Source: DAHVFK01 sp963755395
GTDB taxonomy: Bacteria; Pseudomonadota; Gammaproteobacteria; Burkholderiales; SG8-39
Assembly (NCBI GenBank): GCA_963755395.1
Contig: CAVWJJ010000002.1
Location: 806,001 to 870,000, forward strand
Direction: 5' to 3'
DNA: 64,000 nt
The number at the start of each line of letters is the position of its first letter. Position 1 is the stretch's first letter. Of the stretch, positions 27,662 to 34,894 are shown piece after piece. Below the pieces are notes generated by a model, which ran no database searches, had not been told where the DNA came from, and saw only the letters and a list, made by a program, of their open reading frames with translations. A program made the position numbers and the translations under genes.

Positions 27662-27731
27662 CGAGCCCCCCTCCGGATTCAAGCCGAGCAAGACCCGGGC
27701 CGCGCAGGCGCGCGGCCCGGTTGCCGCGCGA

Positions 27732-29108
27732 TCAGGCCTTATGCTGCCACTTCTTGAAGATGGCCTCGCATTGTCCCGCGGCCCACTTGACCGCCTCCGC
27801 GGGGGTTAACTGACCCGTCGCCGCCTTCGCCATCATGTCCGGAACGATGAACGCGTAGTAGATCTCGTCCATCGCGGGCGAAGCAGGTCCCGGATAGCCC
27901 GGAATGGCGGACCATTTGTCCGAGTCCTGCAGGATCGCCAGCTTGTCGTGCGGGGTCGAGGTCGGGTCGTCCGACAGGATCGGCATCGGCTTGGGCACGA
28001 GACCGGCGAAGCAAGGATTGTTGTAGCCGGAGCTCGCAATGAAGGCTTCGCGCCAGTTTGCGGAATAATGCCTGAGGAACTCCTTCGCCGCTTCCTTGTT
28101 CCTGGCGAATTTCCAGATGCCGTAGAACTCGGACGCGGCCCCCATCATCCGGCCCGCCGGGCCCTTGGGCGGCTCGATGACGTAGATATCGTCGGCCAGT
28201 TTCTTGTTGAGCGTCTGCGCCGTGCGATAAGCCGAGATCGGGTTGATGATGTACGAGCCGACGCCCGAATCGATGTACTGGTTGTTGCTGGAATCGTTCC
28301 ACGACAGCACATCCGTCGTCATCGCCTCCTTGTAGAGGGCGGCGGCGTACTTGACCGCCTCGATCGCGTGCTTGCTATGGAGAACGATTCTGGAGCCGTG
28401 CGCGTCCTGGATCGAGGCGCCGAAGCTCCACAACACGCCGCGCCAGTTCGCGTTCGGGTCGTTGCTGTGCCCGAGCGGCATCCCGACCGGGTGGCCTTTC
28501 GCCTTCAGCTTGGCGCCGCCGATCCTGAGGTTGTCCCAGGTGTCCGGCAGCATCCCGATCTCGTCCCACAGGCTCTTCTGATACATGCCCGGGAAGTTGA
28601 TGTAGAAATCGGGAAAGGCAGACCAGCTTCCGTCGTCCTCGTTGTAGCCGAGCTGCTTGCCGATGACGGATACCTTGCCGTACTTCTTCTCGGTCTCCCG
28701 CACGAGGTCGCCGACGTCCATGAAGAACCTGCGGTACAGATGGGCACCGCCGGAGCCGTTGAAGCCGAACAGATCGTGTCCCGCTCCGGCCGACGCCTCG
28801 GCCGCCGCGCGCGCCGGAATGTTCTGCACCGGCACGTGGTCGACCGTGACCGCCACGCCGTTCTTTGCGCCCCAGTCCTTTGCGAATTTGTCGAACCAGG
28901 TATCGTACGCGGGGACGAAATGGCTCCACTGTACGATCGTCAGTTCCTTGTCCGCGGCCCTGGCACTGCGCGCGAATATGAGCGGCGCCGCCGCGGTCGA
29001 GGACAGGGCGGCGATTCCCGCTCCCGCGCCCGCCGATTTGAGGAATTTGCGGCGCGAAGCGCCGCTGTTTGAAGTGCGTCGTGCCGTTACGGATTTCGAC
29101 TTTGTCAT
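27732..29108 (-). CDS. ABC sugar transporter substrate-binding protein, Tat-exported
   Basis: A 458-residue extracellular solute-binding protein of the MalE-like family 1. The N-terminus has a twin-arginine signal (ASRRKFLKSAGAGAGIAALS) with cleavage probably after the ARA that precedes ADKELT. The mature protein starts ELTIVQWSHFVPAYDTWF and includes GHDLFGFNGSGGAHLY. Tat export suggests folding in the cytoplasm before secretion. The ATG at 29108 is preceded by a long purine-rich GGAGGAGGG. The ligand is unknown; a sugar or polyol is likely by family. Confidence 0.88.
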   Translation of the reverse strand: MTKSKSVTARRTSNSGASRRKFLKSAGAGAGIAALSSTAAAPLIFARSARAADKELTIVQWSHFVPAYDTWFDKFAKDWGAKNGVAVTVDHVPVQNIPARAAAEASAGAGHDLFGFNGSGGAHLYRRFFMDVGDLVRETEKKYGKVSVIGKQLGYNEDDGSWSAFPDFYINFPGMYQKSLWDEIGMLPDTWDNLRIGGAKLKAKGHPVGMPLGHSNDPNANWRGVLWSFGASIQDAHGSRIVLHSKHAIEAVKYAAALYKEAMTTDVLSWNDSSNNQYIDSGVGSYIINPISAYRTAQTLNKKLADDIYVIEPPKGPAGRMMGAASEFYGIWKFARNKEAAKEFLRHYSANWREAFIASSGYNNPCFAGLVPKPMPILSDDPTSTPHDKLAILQDSDKWSAIPGYPGPASPAMDEIYYAFIVPDMMAKAATGQLTPAEAVKWAAGQCEAIFKKWQHKA

Positions 29109-29200
29109 GCTCGGACCCTCCTCCTCACGCTGACGTGATCTACTTGCCCGTTGATTTTCTGCCCCTGTCTCCTTCGCCTGTGCTTCTCCTTCCGGGGTTG

Positions 29201-29217
29201 AGGATGCAATATATCCT
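29201..29217. promoter_or_regulatory. Inverted repeat in the divergent region upstream of the ABC transporter
   Basis: AGGAT and ATCCT are inverted around a 7-nt AT-rich centre (GCAATAT) in the 194-bp gap between the binding-protein gene and the DUF2237 gene. The gap is locally AT-rich compared with its surroundings. This could be an operator for the transporter; no regulator gene is adjacent, and the site is weak. Confidence 0.3.
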
Positions 29218-29302
29218 TCCATCGGACAAGAGGAATGTTCGTCGAGCGCGCGCGGCGGCGATTGCTGCGGCGCACAGCGCAAGGGAGCAAGAGCGTCAGG
29301 CT

Positions 29303-29695
29303 ATGACAGATTGGTCCAATTCCGATTCGAAGGAAAAGAACGTGCTCGGCGGCGAGCTGCTCGCGTGCAGCTTCGCGCCGCTGACCGGCTACTTCCGCGA
29401 CGGTTCTTGCGCCACCTACGGCGGCGGTGACGTGGCGCACCTGGTGTGCGTGCGCGTGACGGCCGAGTTCCTCGCCTTCAGCGTCGAGCGCGGCAACGAC
29501 CTGGTGACGCCGCTGCCGCAGATGCGCTTCAAGGGGCTCAAGCCCGGCGACCGCTGGTGCCTGCACGTGCTGCGCTTTGTCGAGGCCTGGAAGGCGGGCT
29601 GCGCGCCGCAGGTGGTGCTGCAGGCGACGCACGAGAAGGCGCTCGAGTACGTTCCGCTCAGCGCGCTCAAGCAGCAGGCGCTGGATCTCAACTAG
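29303..29695 (+). CDS. DUF2237 family protein
   Basis: A 130-residue soluble protein with the family features KNVLGGELLACSFAPLTGYFR, then FRDGSCATYGGGDVAHLVC and LVTPLPQMRFKGLKPGDRWC. It contains several conserved Cys and aromatic residues typical of DUF2237, whose function is not established. The ATG at 29303 is preceded by a weak GGGAGCAAGAG region. It is followed after 6 bp by a membrane protein gene on the same strand. Confidence 0.82.
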   Translation: MTDWSNSDSKEKNVLGGELLACSFAPLTGYFRDGSCATYGGGDVAHLVCVRVTAEFLAFSVERGNDLVTPLPQMRFKGLKPGDRWCLHVLRFVEAWKAGCAPQVVLQATHEKALEYVPLSALKQQALDLN

Positions 29696-29701
29696 CGCGC
29701 G

Positions 29702-30367
29702 ATGAGGGATCCCCGCCGTTGGAGCGCCGTCGTGGTCTACGCGATCGCGATGGCGCTGCTCGAGGCGGCGGTGGTGGCCTACCTGCGCACCCTGATCGGG
29801 CGCATCGACCCCTATCAGTCCTCGCCGCTGCCGGTGCCGCAGCATCTGATGCGGATCGAGCTCGCGCGCGAGGCGGCGACGCTCGCGATGCTCGGCGCGG
29901 TGGCCTGGCTAGCCGGGCGCGAGCGGCGAACGCGCCTGGGCTACTTCCTGCTCGCGTTCGGCGTGTGGGACGTCTTCTACTACGTTTTCCTCGTGCCGAT
30001 GACCGGCTGGCCGCGCTCGCCGCTCGACTGGGACGTGCTGTTCCTGATTCCGCTGCCGTGGTGGGGGCCGGTGCTGGCGCCGTTGTCGATCGCGGCGCTG
30101 ATGATCGTTGGCGGAACGCTGGTCACCCAGGGCGCGCGCGAAGGCCGCGCGCCCTGGCCGCGCCCCTGGGCGCTCGCGGCGGGCATGGCCGGCGTCGTTC
30201 TCGCGCTGGTCGCGTTCATGGCCGATGCGCTGCGTGCGCCGAGCTGGAGCGTGCAGGCGCTCGGCCGCGTCCTGCCCGCAAAGTTCGACTGGTGGCTGTT
30301 CGGGCTCGCGCTCGCGCTGATGTGCGCGCCGCTGGCGGACCTGGTGCGGCAGCTGCGGCGGCGATGA
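29702..30367 (+). CDS. Uncharacterised six-helix integral membrane protein
   Basis: A 221-residue protein with about six hydrophobic segments: VVVYAIAMALLEAAVVAYL, AATLAMLGAVAWLAG, FGVWDVFYYVFLVP, LAPLSIAALMIVGGTL, GMAGVVLALVAFMA and LFGLALALMCAPLADL. A Trp/Pro-rich loop (MTGWPRSPLDWDV) faces one side. I do not recognise the family. Its stop overlaps the start of the downstream P-loop kinase (ATGA), so the two products are made together and may act together. Confidence 0.7.
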   Translation: MRDPRRWSAVVVYAIAMALLEAAVVAYLRTLIGRIDPYQSSPLPVPQHLMRIELAREAATLAMLGAVAWLAGRERRTRLGYFLLAFGVWDVFYYVFLVPMTGWPRSPLDWDVLFLIPLPWWGPVLAPLSIAALMIVGGTLVTQGAREGRAPWPRPWALAAGMAGVVLALVAFMADALRAPSWSVQALGRVLPAKFDWWLFGLALALMCAPLADLVRQLRRR

Positions 30368-32010
30368 GCGACGAGGCTTTCGGCCCCTGGCATCCGGGCA
30401 TCGAGTCGAGCGTGCCGCGGCGACTGCTGCCGCTGGCGAGCCTGTACCGGCCCGAGAACGTGTTCGGCACGCTCGAGGACGCGCTCGAGTTCGCGGACCT
30501 GACCGGGCTCGCGCCCGAAGAGCTGGTCGCGTTCCGGCCGCGGCGGCTGGCGCTGCACGAGCTGCTGGTGCGCGTGACGGCGGACCTGTCGGTGCCCGAC
30601 GGGCCGCGCGTCGAGGACCTGGGGATCAATTTCCGCGCCATGACTTCGCTCATCCTCGAGCGCCATATCGAGCCGCGCATGACGGACATCGAGCAGACCT
30701 ATCACCGGCTCGAGCGCGAGATCGCGGCGCTCGCCCGCGCCGAGCTCGACACCGCCTTCGCGGCGCGTGCCGTCGCCGACTGGGAGGGGCGGGCGGCCCG
30801 GGAGCGCGACGCGACGGCGTGCGCCGCGCTGCGCGCCGTGGCGCGGGTGGCCGGGGCGGTGTGCGCGCGCCACGGCCGGCTGTGGGGCGAGCCGGCGCTG
30901 CTATCGAAGGTCGCCGCGCGCCTGGCGTTGAACGAGCACGGCAGCGTCGCCATCGGGCGGCTGATCGAGCCGCCGATCGCCGAGGCGGTGCGGGCCGAGG
31001 GCTACGCGCTGCTTCCGGCGCAAGCGGAGCCGGTGGTGATGAACATCAAGGGCGCCTCGGCCTCGGGCAAGAGCACCATGCGCCCGCTGCAGAAGAGGCT
31101 CGCGGACGACATCGGCGTCGCCTGGGGCGACTTCGCGCTCATCAGCCCGGATATCTGGAGGAAGCAGCTGCTCGACTACGGCTCGCTCGGCGAGGCCTAC
31201 AAGTACGCCGGCAGCTTCACCGGGCAGGAGCTGCGCATGATCGACCAGAAGCTCGACCGCTACATGGCGGCCAAGGCCGAGCGCGGCGGCATCCCGCACC
31301 TGCTGATCGACCGCTTCCGCTTCGACAGCTTCGCGCCCGAGTCGGAGGAGGCCGGCAGCAACCTGCTGACGCGCTTCGGCCGCATCGTGTACCTGTTCTT
31401 CATGATCACCCCGCCGGACGCGACCGTCGAGCGTTCGTGGAAGCGCGGGCTCGAGGTCGGGCGCTACAAGGCGGTCGACGACCTGCTGGCGCACAACGTC
31501 GAGGCCTACGCCGGGATGCCCGAGCTGTTCTTCACCTGGGCGCTCGCGCGCGGCAAGCGCGTGCATTATGAGTTCCTCGACAACAGCGTTCCCGCGGGCG
31601 AGCGCCCGCGGAGCGCGGCCTTCGGGCGCGACGGAGAGCTCAACGTGCTGGACGTCAAGTGCATGCTCGACATCGCGCGCTACGCGCGCATCAACGTCGA
31701 GGCCACGGCAGCGCAGGAAGTCTACCGCGACCGCGAAGCGATGCGTGCCGAGAACAGCGCCGGCTTCCTCGCCGAGTGCGCGCGCCGCCTGCCGGCGCTC
31801 AATTTCGCCGCACGTGCGAGCGGCCGCGTCTACCTGCGCATCGAGGCGGGACGCCCGGCCTGGATCGAGCCGGACGCGCTCGCCGCCGCGCTCGAGGACC
31901 CCGACGCGCGGGCCGGGATCCTGGCCGTGGCGCCGCAGGCGCTCCAGGCGCCGCCGCGGCGCGCCGGCTGCGCGGACGCGATCGAGCGCCGCCACACTCT
32001 CGGTCGCTAG
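30364..32010 (+). CDS. P-loop kinase with zeta-toxin-like domain and a novel N-terminal region
   Basis: A 548-residue soluble protein. Residues 1-220 form a largely helical region I cannot assign. Residues 224-420 form a nucleotide kinase domain with Walker A GASASGKST at about 230-238, an Asp in LISPDIWRKQ, DRFRFDSFAPES, a Walker-B-like YLFFMITPP and the basic RSWKRGLEVGRYKA. This layout resembles zeta-toxin/chloramphenicol phosphotransferase-type kinases. No epsilon-like antitoxin is adjacent, and the length is about twice that of zeta. The gene overlaps the upstream membrane protein gene by 4 bp. Substrate and role are unknown. Confidence 0.72.
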   Translation: MSDEAFGPWHPGIESSVPRRLLPLASLYRPENVFGTLEDALEFADLTGLAPEELVAFRPRRLALHELLVRVTADLSVPDGPRVEDLGINFRAMTSLILERHIEPRMTDIEQTYHRLEREIAALARAELDTAFAARAVADWEGRAARERDATACAALRAVARVAGAVCARHGRLWGEPALLSKVAARLALNEHGSVAIGRLIEPPIAEAVRAEGYALLPAQAEPVVMNIKGASASGKSTMRPLQKRLADDIGVAWGDFALISPDIWRKQLLDYGSLGEAYKYAGSFTGQELRMIDQKLDRYMAAKAERGGIPHLLIDRFRFDSFAPESEEAGSNLLTRFGRIVYLFFMITPPDATVERSWKRGLEVGRYKAVDDLLAHNVEAYAGMPELFFTWALARGKRVHYEFLDNSVPAGERPRSAAFGRDGELNVLDVKCMLDIARYARINVEATAAQEVYRDREAMRAENSAGFLAECARRLPALNFAARASGRVYLRIEAGRPAWIEPDALAAALEDPDARAGILAVAPQALQAPPRRAGCADAIERRHTLGR

Positions 32011-32055
32011 CCGCCGCGGGTCACGCCCCGGGCGCGTGCTAACCTGCCACCGATC

Positions 32056-32943
32056 ATGCTGGAACATCTTCACACCTGGCTGGTGGCCCCGTGGTTCAGT
32101 CTCGGCGGCACGCCGCTCAACGCCGGCCGGCTGATCGGCCTGGTGGTGATCGTCGCCGCGGTCTGGTGGCTGGCCTCGCTGGTCGAGTCCGGGGTGCGCC
32201 GCGTCGCGATGCGCGGCGGCGGCAATGCGGAGAGCGCGCCGGCGATCTACACCTGGTCGCGCGTGCTGCGCTACTCGGTGTGGATCATCGGTACGGTGGT
32301 CGGCCTGAACTACATCGGCCTGGACCTCACCAACTTCGCGCTGCTCGGCGGCGCGGTCGGCGTCGGCATCGGCTTCGGCCTGCAGAACATATTCAGCAAT
32401 TTCATCTCCGGCATCATCATCCTGCTCGAGCGCACGCTGAAGGTCGGCGACTTCGTCGACCTGCAGTCCGGGGTGCAGGGCAACGTGCGCGAGATCGGGC
32501 TGCGCTACACGCGAGTGACCACCCCCGACGACGTCGACGTGATCGTGCCGAACTCCGAGTTCATCAACGGCCGCGTGACCAACTGGACCCTCGAGAACCG
32601 CGTGCGGCGCGTGCACATTCCCTTCGGGGTGGCATACGGCAGCGACAAGGAGCGCGTGAAGGCCGCGGGGCTGCGCGCCGCGAGGAAGGTCGACGATACC
32701 GTCGCGCCCAGCGGGCGCGAGCCCGACGTCTGGCTGGTCGGCTTCGGCGACAGCAGCCTGATGTTCGAGCTGGTGGTGTGGGTCGGTTCGGAGACCGTCG
32801 CGCGCCCCGGCTTCACGCAGGCGCAGTACATGTGGGCGATCGAGGACGAGCTGCGCGCCGAGGGCATCGAAATTCCATTTCCGCAGCGCGACCTGCACGT
32901 GCGCTCCGGCACGCTGCAGGTGCGGCTCGACCGCACTACCTGA
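32056..32943 (+). CDS. Small-conductance mechanosensitive channel (MscS family)
   Basis: A 295-residue MscS channel. Three N-terminal transmembrane segments end in the pore helix NFALLGGAVGVGIGFGLQNI (residues about 95-114) with the Gly/Ala packing pattern of MscS. The beta domain (LERTLKVGDFVDLQSGVQG and VPNSEFINGRVTNW) and the C-terminal domain follow. It opens under membrane tension to release solutes at hypo-osmotic shock. It stands alone on the plus strand and abuts the convergent Fe-S oxidoreductase. Confidence 0.92.
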   Translation: MLEHLHTWLVAPWFSLGGTPLNAGRLIGLVVIVAAVWWLASLVESGVRRVAMRGGGNAESAPAIYTWSRVLRYSVWIIGTVVGLNYIGLDLTNFALLGGAVGVGIGFGLQNIFSNFISGIIILLERTLKVGDFVDLQSGVQGNVREIGLRYTRVTTPDDVDVIVPNSEFINGRVTNWTLENRVRRVHIPFGVAYGSDKERVKAAGLRAARKVDDTVAPSGREPDVWLVGFGDSSLMFELVVWVGSETVARPGFTQAQYMWAIEDELRAEGIEIPFPQRDLHVRSGTLQVRLDRTT

Positions 32944-32944
32944 G

Positions 32945-34285
32945 CTAGAGGCCGTAGGCTTTGCGCACCAGCGTCAGCGGATGGGCCCGCTCGGCCTTGC
33001 CCGCCTCGCCGCCTGCGCGCATGCCCTGCAGGATGTGGCGCGCGGCGATCGGGCAGTCCGAGCTCACGTAGTCCGGCTCGCCGCCCGCCATCTGGCGGAA
33101 CACCGGGCGGCCGATCTTCATCGAGTTGGCGTAATACTCGGTCTTGACGCCCCAGGTGCCGTCGTGCCCGGCGCAGCGCTCGACCGTGTTGAGCTCGGTG
33201 CCGGGCACCAGCTCGAGCACTTCGCGCGTCTTCTGCCCCATGTTCTGCACCCGCGAGTGGCAGGGGATGTGATACGAAACCTTGCCCAGCTTGGCGCTGA
33301 AGTCGGTCTTCAGCAGCCCGTCGCGCTTGCGCATCACCAGGTACTCGAAGGGGTCGAACATCGCTTCCTGCACCGCCTTGACCTCGGGGTCGCCGGGGAA
33401 CATGAGCGGCAGCTCCTGCTTGAACATCAGCGCGCAGGACGGCACCGCGGCGAGGATCGCATAGCCCTCGCGCGCGAGCTTCGCCAGCGGCGGGATGTTC
33501 GCCGCCTTGTGTTTCGCGACCGTTTCGAGGTCGCCCAGCTCGAGCTTGGGCATGCCGCAGCAGGATTCCTTTTCGACCAGCACGTAGGGGACCTCGTTGT
33601 GCTCGAGGATCGCGAGCAGGTCGTCGCCGATGCCGGGCTCGTTGTAGTTCACGTAGCAGGTGGCGAAGATCGCGACCTTGCCGGGCGCGTTCTTGCCGTC
33701 CCTGACCGGGAAGTCCTTCGAGCGCGCCGCGTTGGGGCGGAATTTGCGGGCGGCGTAGGGCGGCAGCTCGCGTTCCTTCGCCACCCCGAGCGCCTTCTGC
33801 ATCAGGTCGCGCGCGGCGCCATTGCGGTTCAGCGCGTTGACCGTCTGCACTACCACCGGGATGGTGGCCAGCTTGCCGATCGCGTCGGTGGAGGACAGCA
33901 GCCGGTCGCGCAGGCTCGCCCCTTGCTTTTTAAACTTGAGCGCCTTGGCGCGCAGCATCAGGTGCGGGAAGTCGACGTTCCAGGGGTGCGGCGGCACGTA
34001 CGGGCACTTGGTCATGTAGCACATGTCGCACAGGTAGCACTGGTCGATCACCTTCCAGTAGTCCTGCCTGGCGACGCCGTCGACCTCCAGCGTCTTGCTT
34101 TCGTCGATCAGGTCGAACAGGGTCGGGAACGCGGTGCACAGGTTCACGCAGCGGCGGCAGCCATGGCAGATTTCGTAGACGCGCTCCAGCTCCTTGTCGA
34201 GCGCCGCCGGGTCCCAGAAGGCCTCGCTCTTCCAGTCCAGCGAGTGACGGGTGGGCGCTTCCAGGTTGCCTTCGCGTTCGGCCAT
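32945..34285 (-). CDS. Heterodisulfide reductase-related Fe-S oxidoreductase (GlpC/HdrD-like)
   Basis: A 446-residue cytoplasmic or membrane-peripheral electron carrier. It has two N-terminal [4Fe-4S] motifs, CHGCRRCVNLC near residue 40 and CYLCDMCYMTKCP near residue 85. Two CCG-like cysteine-rich domains follow (ESCCGMPKLELG and ERCAGHDGTWG). The layout matches GlpC/HdrD-type subunits that pass electrons from a dehydrogenase to quinones. No flavin partner lies beside it, so the donor is unknown. It is divergent from hsp20 across 183 bp containing palindromes and an FNR box. Confidence 0.85.
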   Translation of the reverse strand: MAEREGNLEAPTRHSLDWKSEAFWDPAALDKELERVYEICHGCRRCVNLCTAFPTLFDLIDESKTLEVDGVARQDYWKVIDQCYLCDMCYMTKCPYVPPHPWNVDFPHLMLRAKALKFKKQGASLRDRLLSSTDAIGKLATIPVVVQTVNALNRNGAARDLMQKALGVAKERELPPYAARKFRPNAARSKDFPVRDGKNAPGKVAIFATCYVNYNEPGIGDDLLAILEHNEVPYVLVEKESCCGMPKLELGDLETVAKHKAANIPPLAKLAREGYAILAAVPSCALMFKQELPLMFPGDPEVKAVQEAMFDPFEYLVMRKRDGLLKTDFSAKLGKVSYHIPCHSRVQNMGQKTREVLELVPGTELNTVERCAGHDGTWGVKTEYYANSMKIGRPVFRQMAGGEPDYVSSDCPIAARHILQGMRAGGEAGKAERAHPLTLVRKAYGL

Positions 34286-34299
34286 GGTCTTGCTCCCTA

Positions 34300-34348
34300 T
34301 TGAATCGATTCAGGTTAGACAGCGCATGGCGATGAATCAAATCGATTT
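34300..34348. promoter_or_regulatory. Two ATCGAT-centred palindromes between the Fe-S oxidoreductase and hsp20
   Basis: TGAATCGATTCA at 34301-34312 is a perfect 12-bp palindrome, and AAATCGATTT at 34339-34348 is a perfect 10-bp one. Their centres are 37 bp apart. The first can also be read as a degenerate FNR site (TTGAATCGATTCAG). They lie 15-63 bp upstream of the oxidoreductase start and probably serve that gene. The cognate regulator is unknown. Confidence 0.35.
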
Positions 34349-34390
34349 TGGCAATTCGGGACATTGTGTGCGCCTATCGGACAGCCCGGC

Positions 34391-34431
34391 TTGACGTGCG
34401 TCAAAGGCCGCCCGGCCCGTCGCGCTAGCAT
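34391..34431 (+). promoter_or_regulatory. FNR/Anr box and class II-type promoter upstream of hsp20-ccoI-ccoS
   Basis: TTGACGTGCGTCAA at 34391-34404 is a full FNR-type palindrome. A -10-like TAGCAT lies at 34426-34431, so the box centre would sit near -41.5, the class II activator position. The same geometry recurs upstream of ccoN. Confidence 0.7.
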
Positions 34432-34468
34432 CCGATGCGGGAGCGACTCTCCCCGAAAGGTGACCATC

Positions 34469-34894
34469 ATGGCAAACATTCAACGGTATGGCGGCTTGTT
34501 CGACGACGTTTTCGGCGACCTGACACGCGGCTTCTGGCTCAAGCCCATGACGCTGCCGGGCGACAGCGAGCTGAAGATGAAGGTCGACGTCAAGGAAGAC
34601 GAGAAGGGCTACTCGATGCACGCCGAGATCCCGGGCGTGAAGAAAGAGGACATCCAGGTCGACGTCAACGGCAACCAGGTCTCGATCCGCGCCGAAGTCA
34701 AGCAGGAGAAAGAAGACAAGCAGGGCGAAAAGGTCCTGCACAGCGAGCGCTACTACGGCATGGTCTCGCGCAGCATGCAGCTGCCGGCCGAGATCGACTC
34801 GCAGGGCGTCAAGGCCGAGTACCAGGACGGTGTCCTGAACATTGTCCTGCCGAAGAAGGCGAGCGCGCAGGCCAAGCGCGTTACGATCAGCTGA
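34469..34894 (+). CDS. Hsp20 small heat-shock protein
   Basis: A 141-residue alpha-crystallin-domain chaperone. The core runs from KMKVDVKEDEKGYSMHAEIPG to the conserved GVLNIVLPKK, with IPGVKKEDIQVDVNGNQVS between. It prevents aggregation of unfolded proteins without ATP. The ATG at 34469 lies 11 nt after GAAAGG. Its TGA overlaps a CTG that seems to start ccoI, so hsp20 and ccoI are coupled. The FNR box upstream suggests induction at low oxygen and not by heat alone; no sigma-32 promoter was seen. Confidence 0.92.
   Translation: MANIQRYGGLFDDVFGDLTRGFWLKPMTLPGDSELKMKVDVKEDEKGYSMHAEIPGVKKEDIQVDVNGNQVSIRAEVKQEKEDKQGEKVLHSERYYGMVSRSMQLPAEIDSQGVKAEYQDGVLNIVLPKKASAQAKRVTIS

Noticed and set aside
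30364..32010. Classical epsilon-zeta toxin-antitoxin system
   Set aside because: The protein is about twice the length of zeta, and no small antitoxin gene is adjacent; the upstream partner is a membrane protein.
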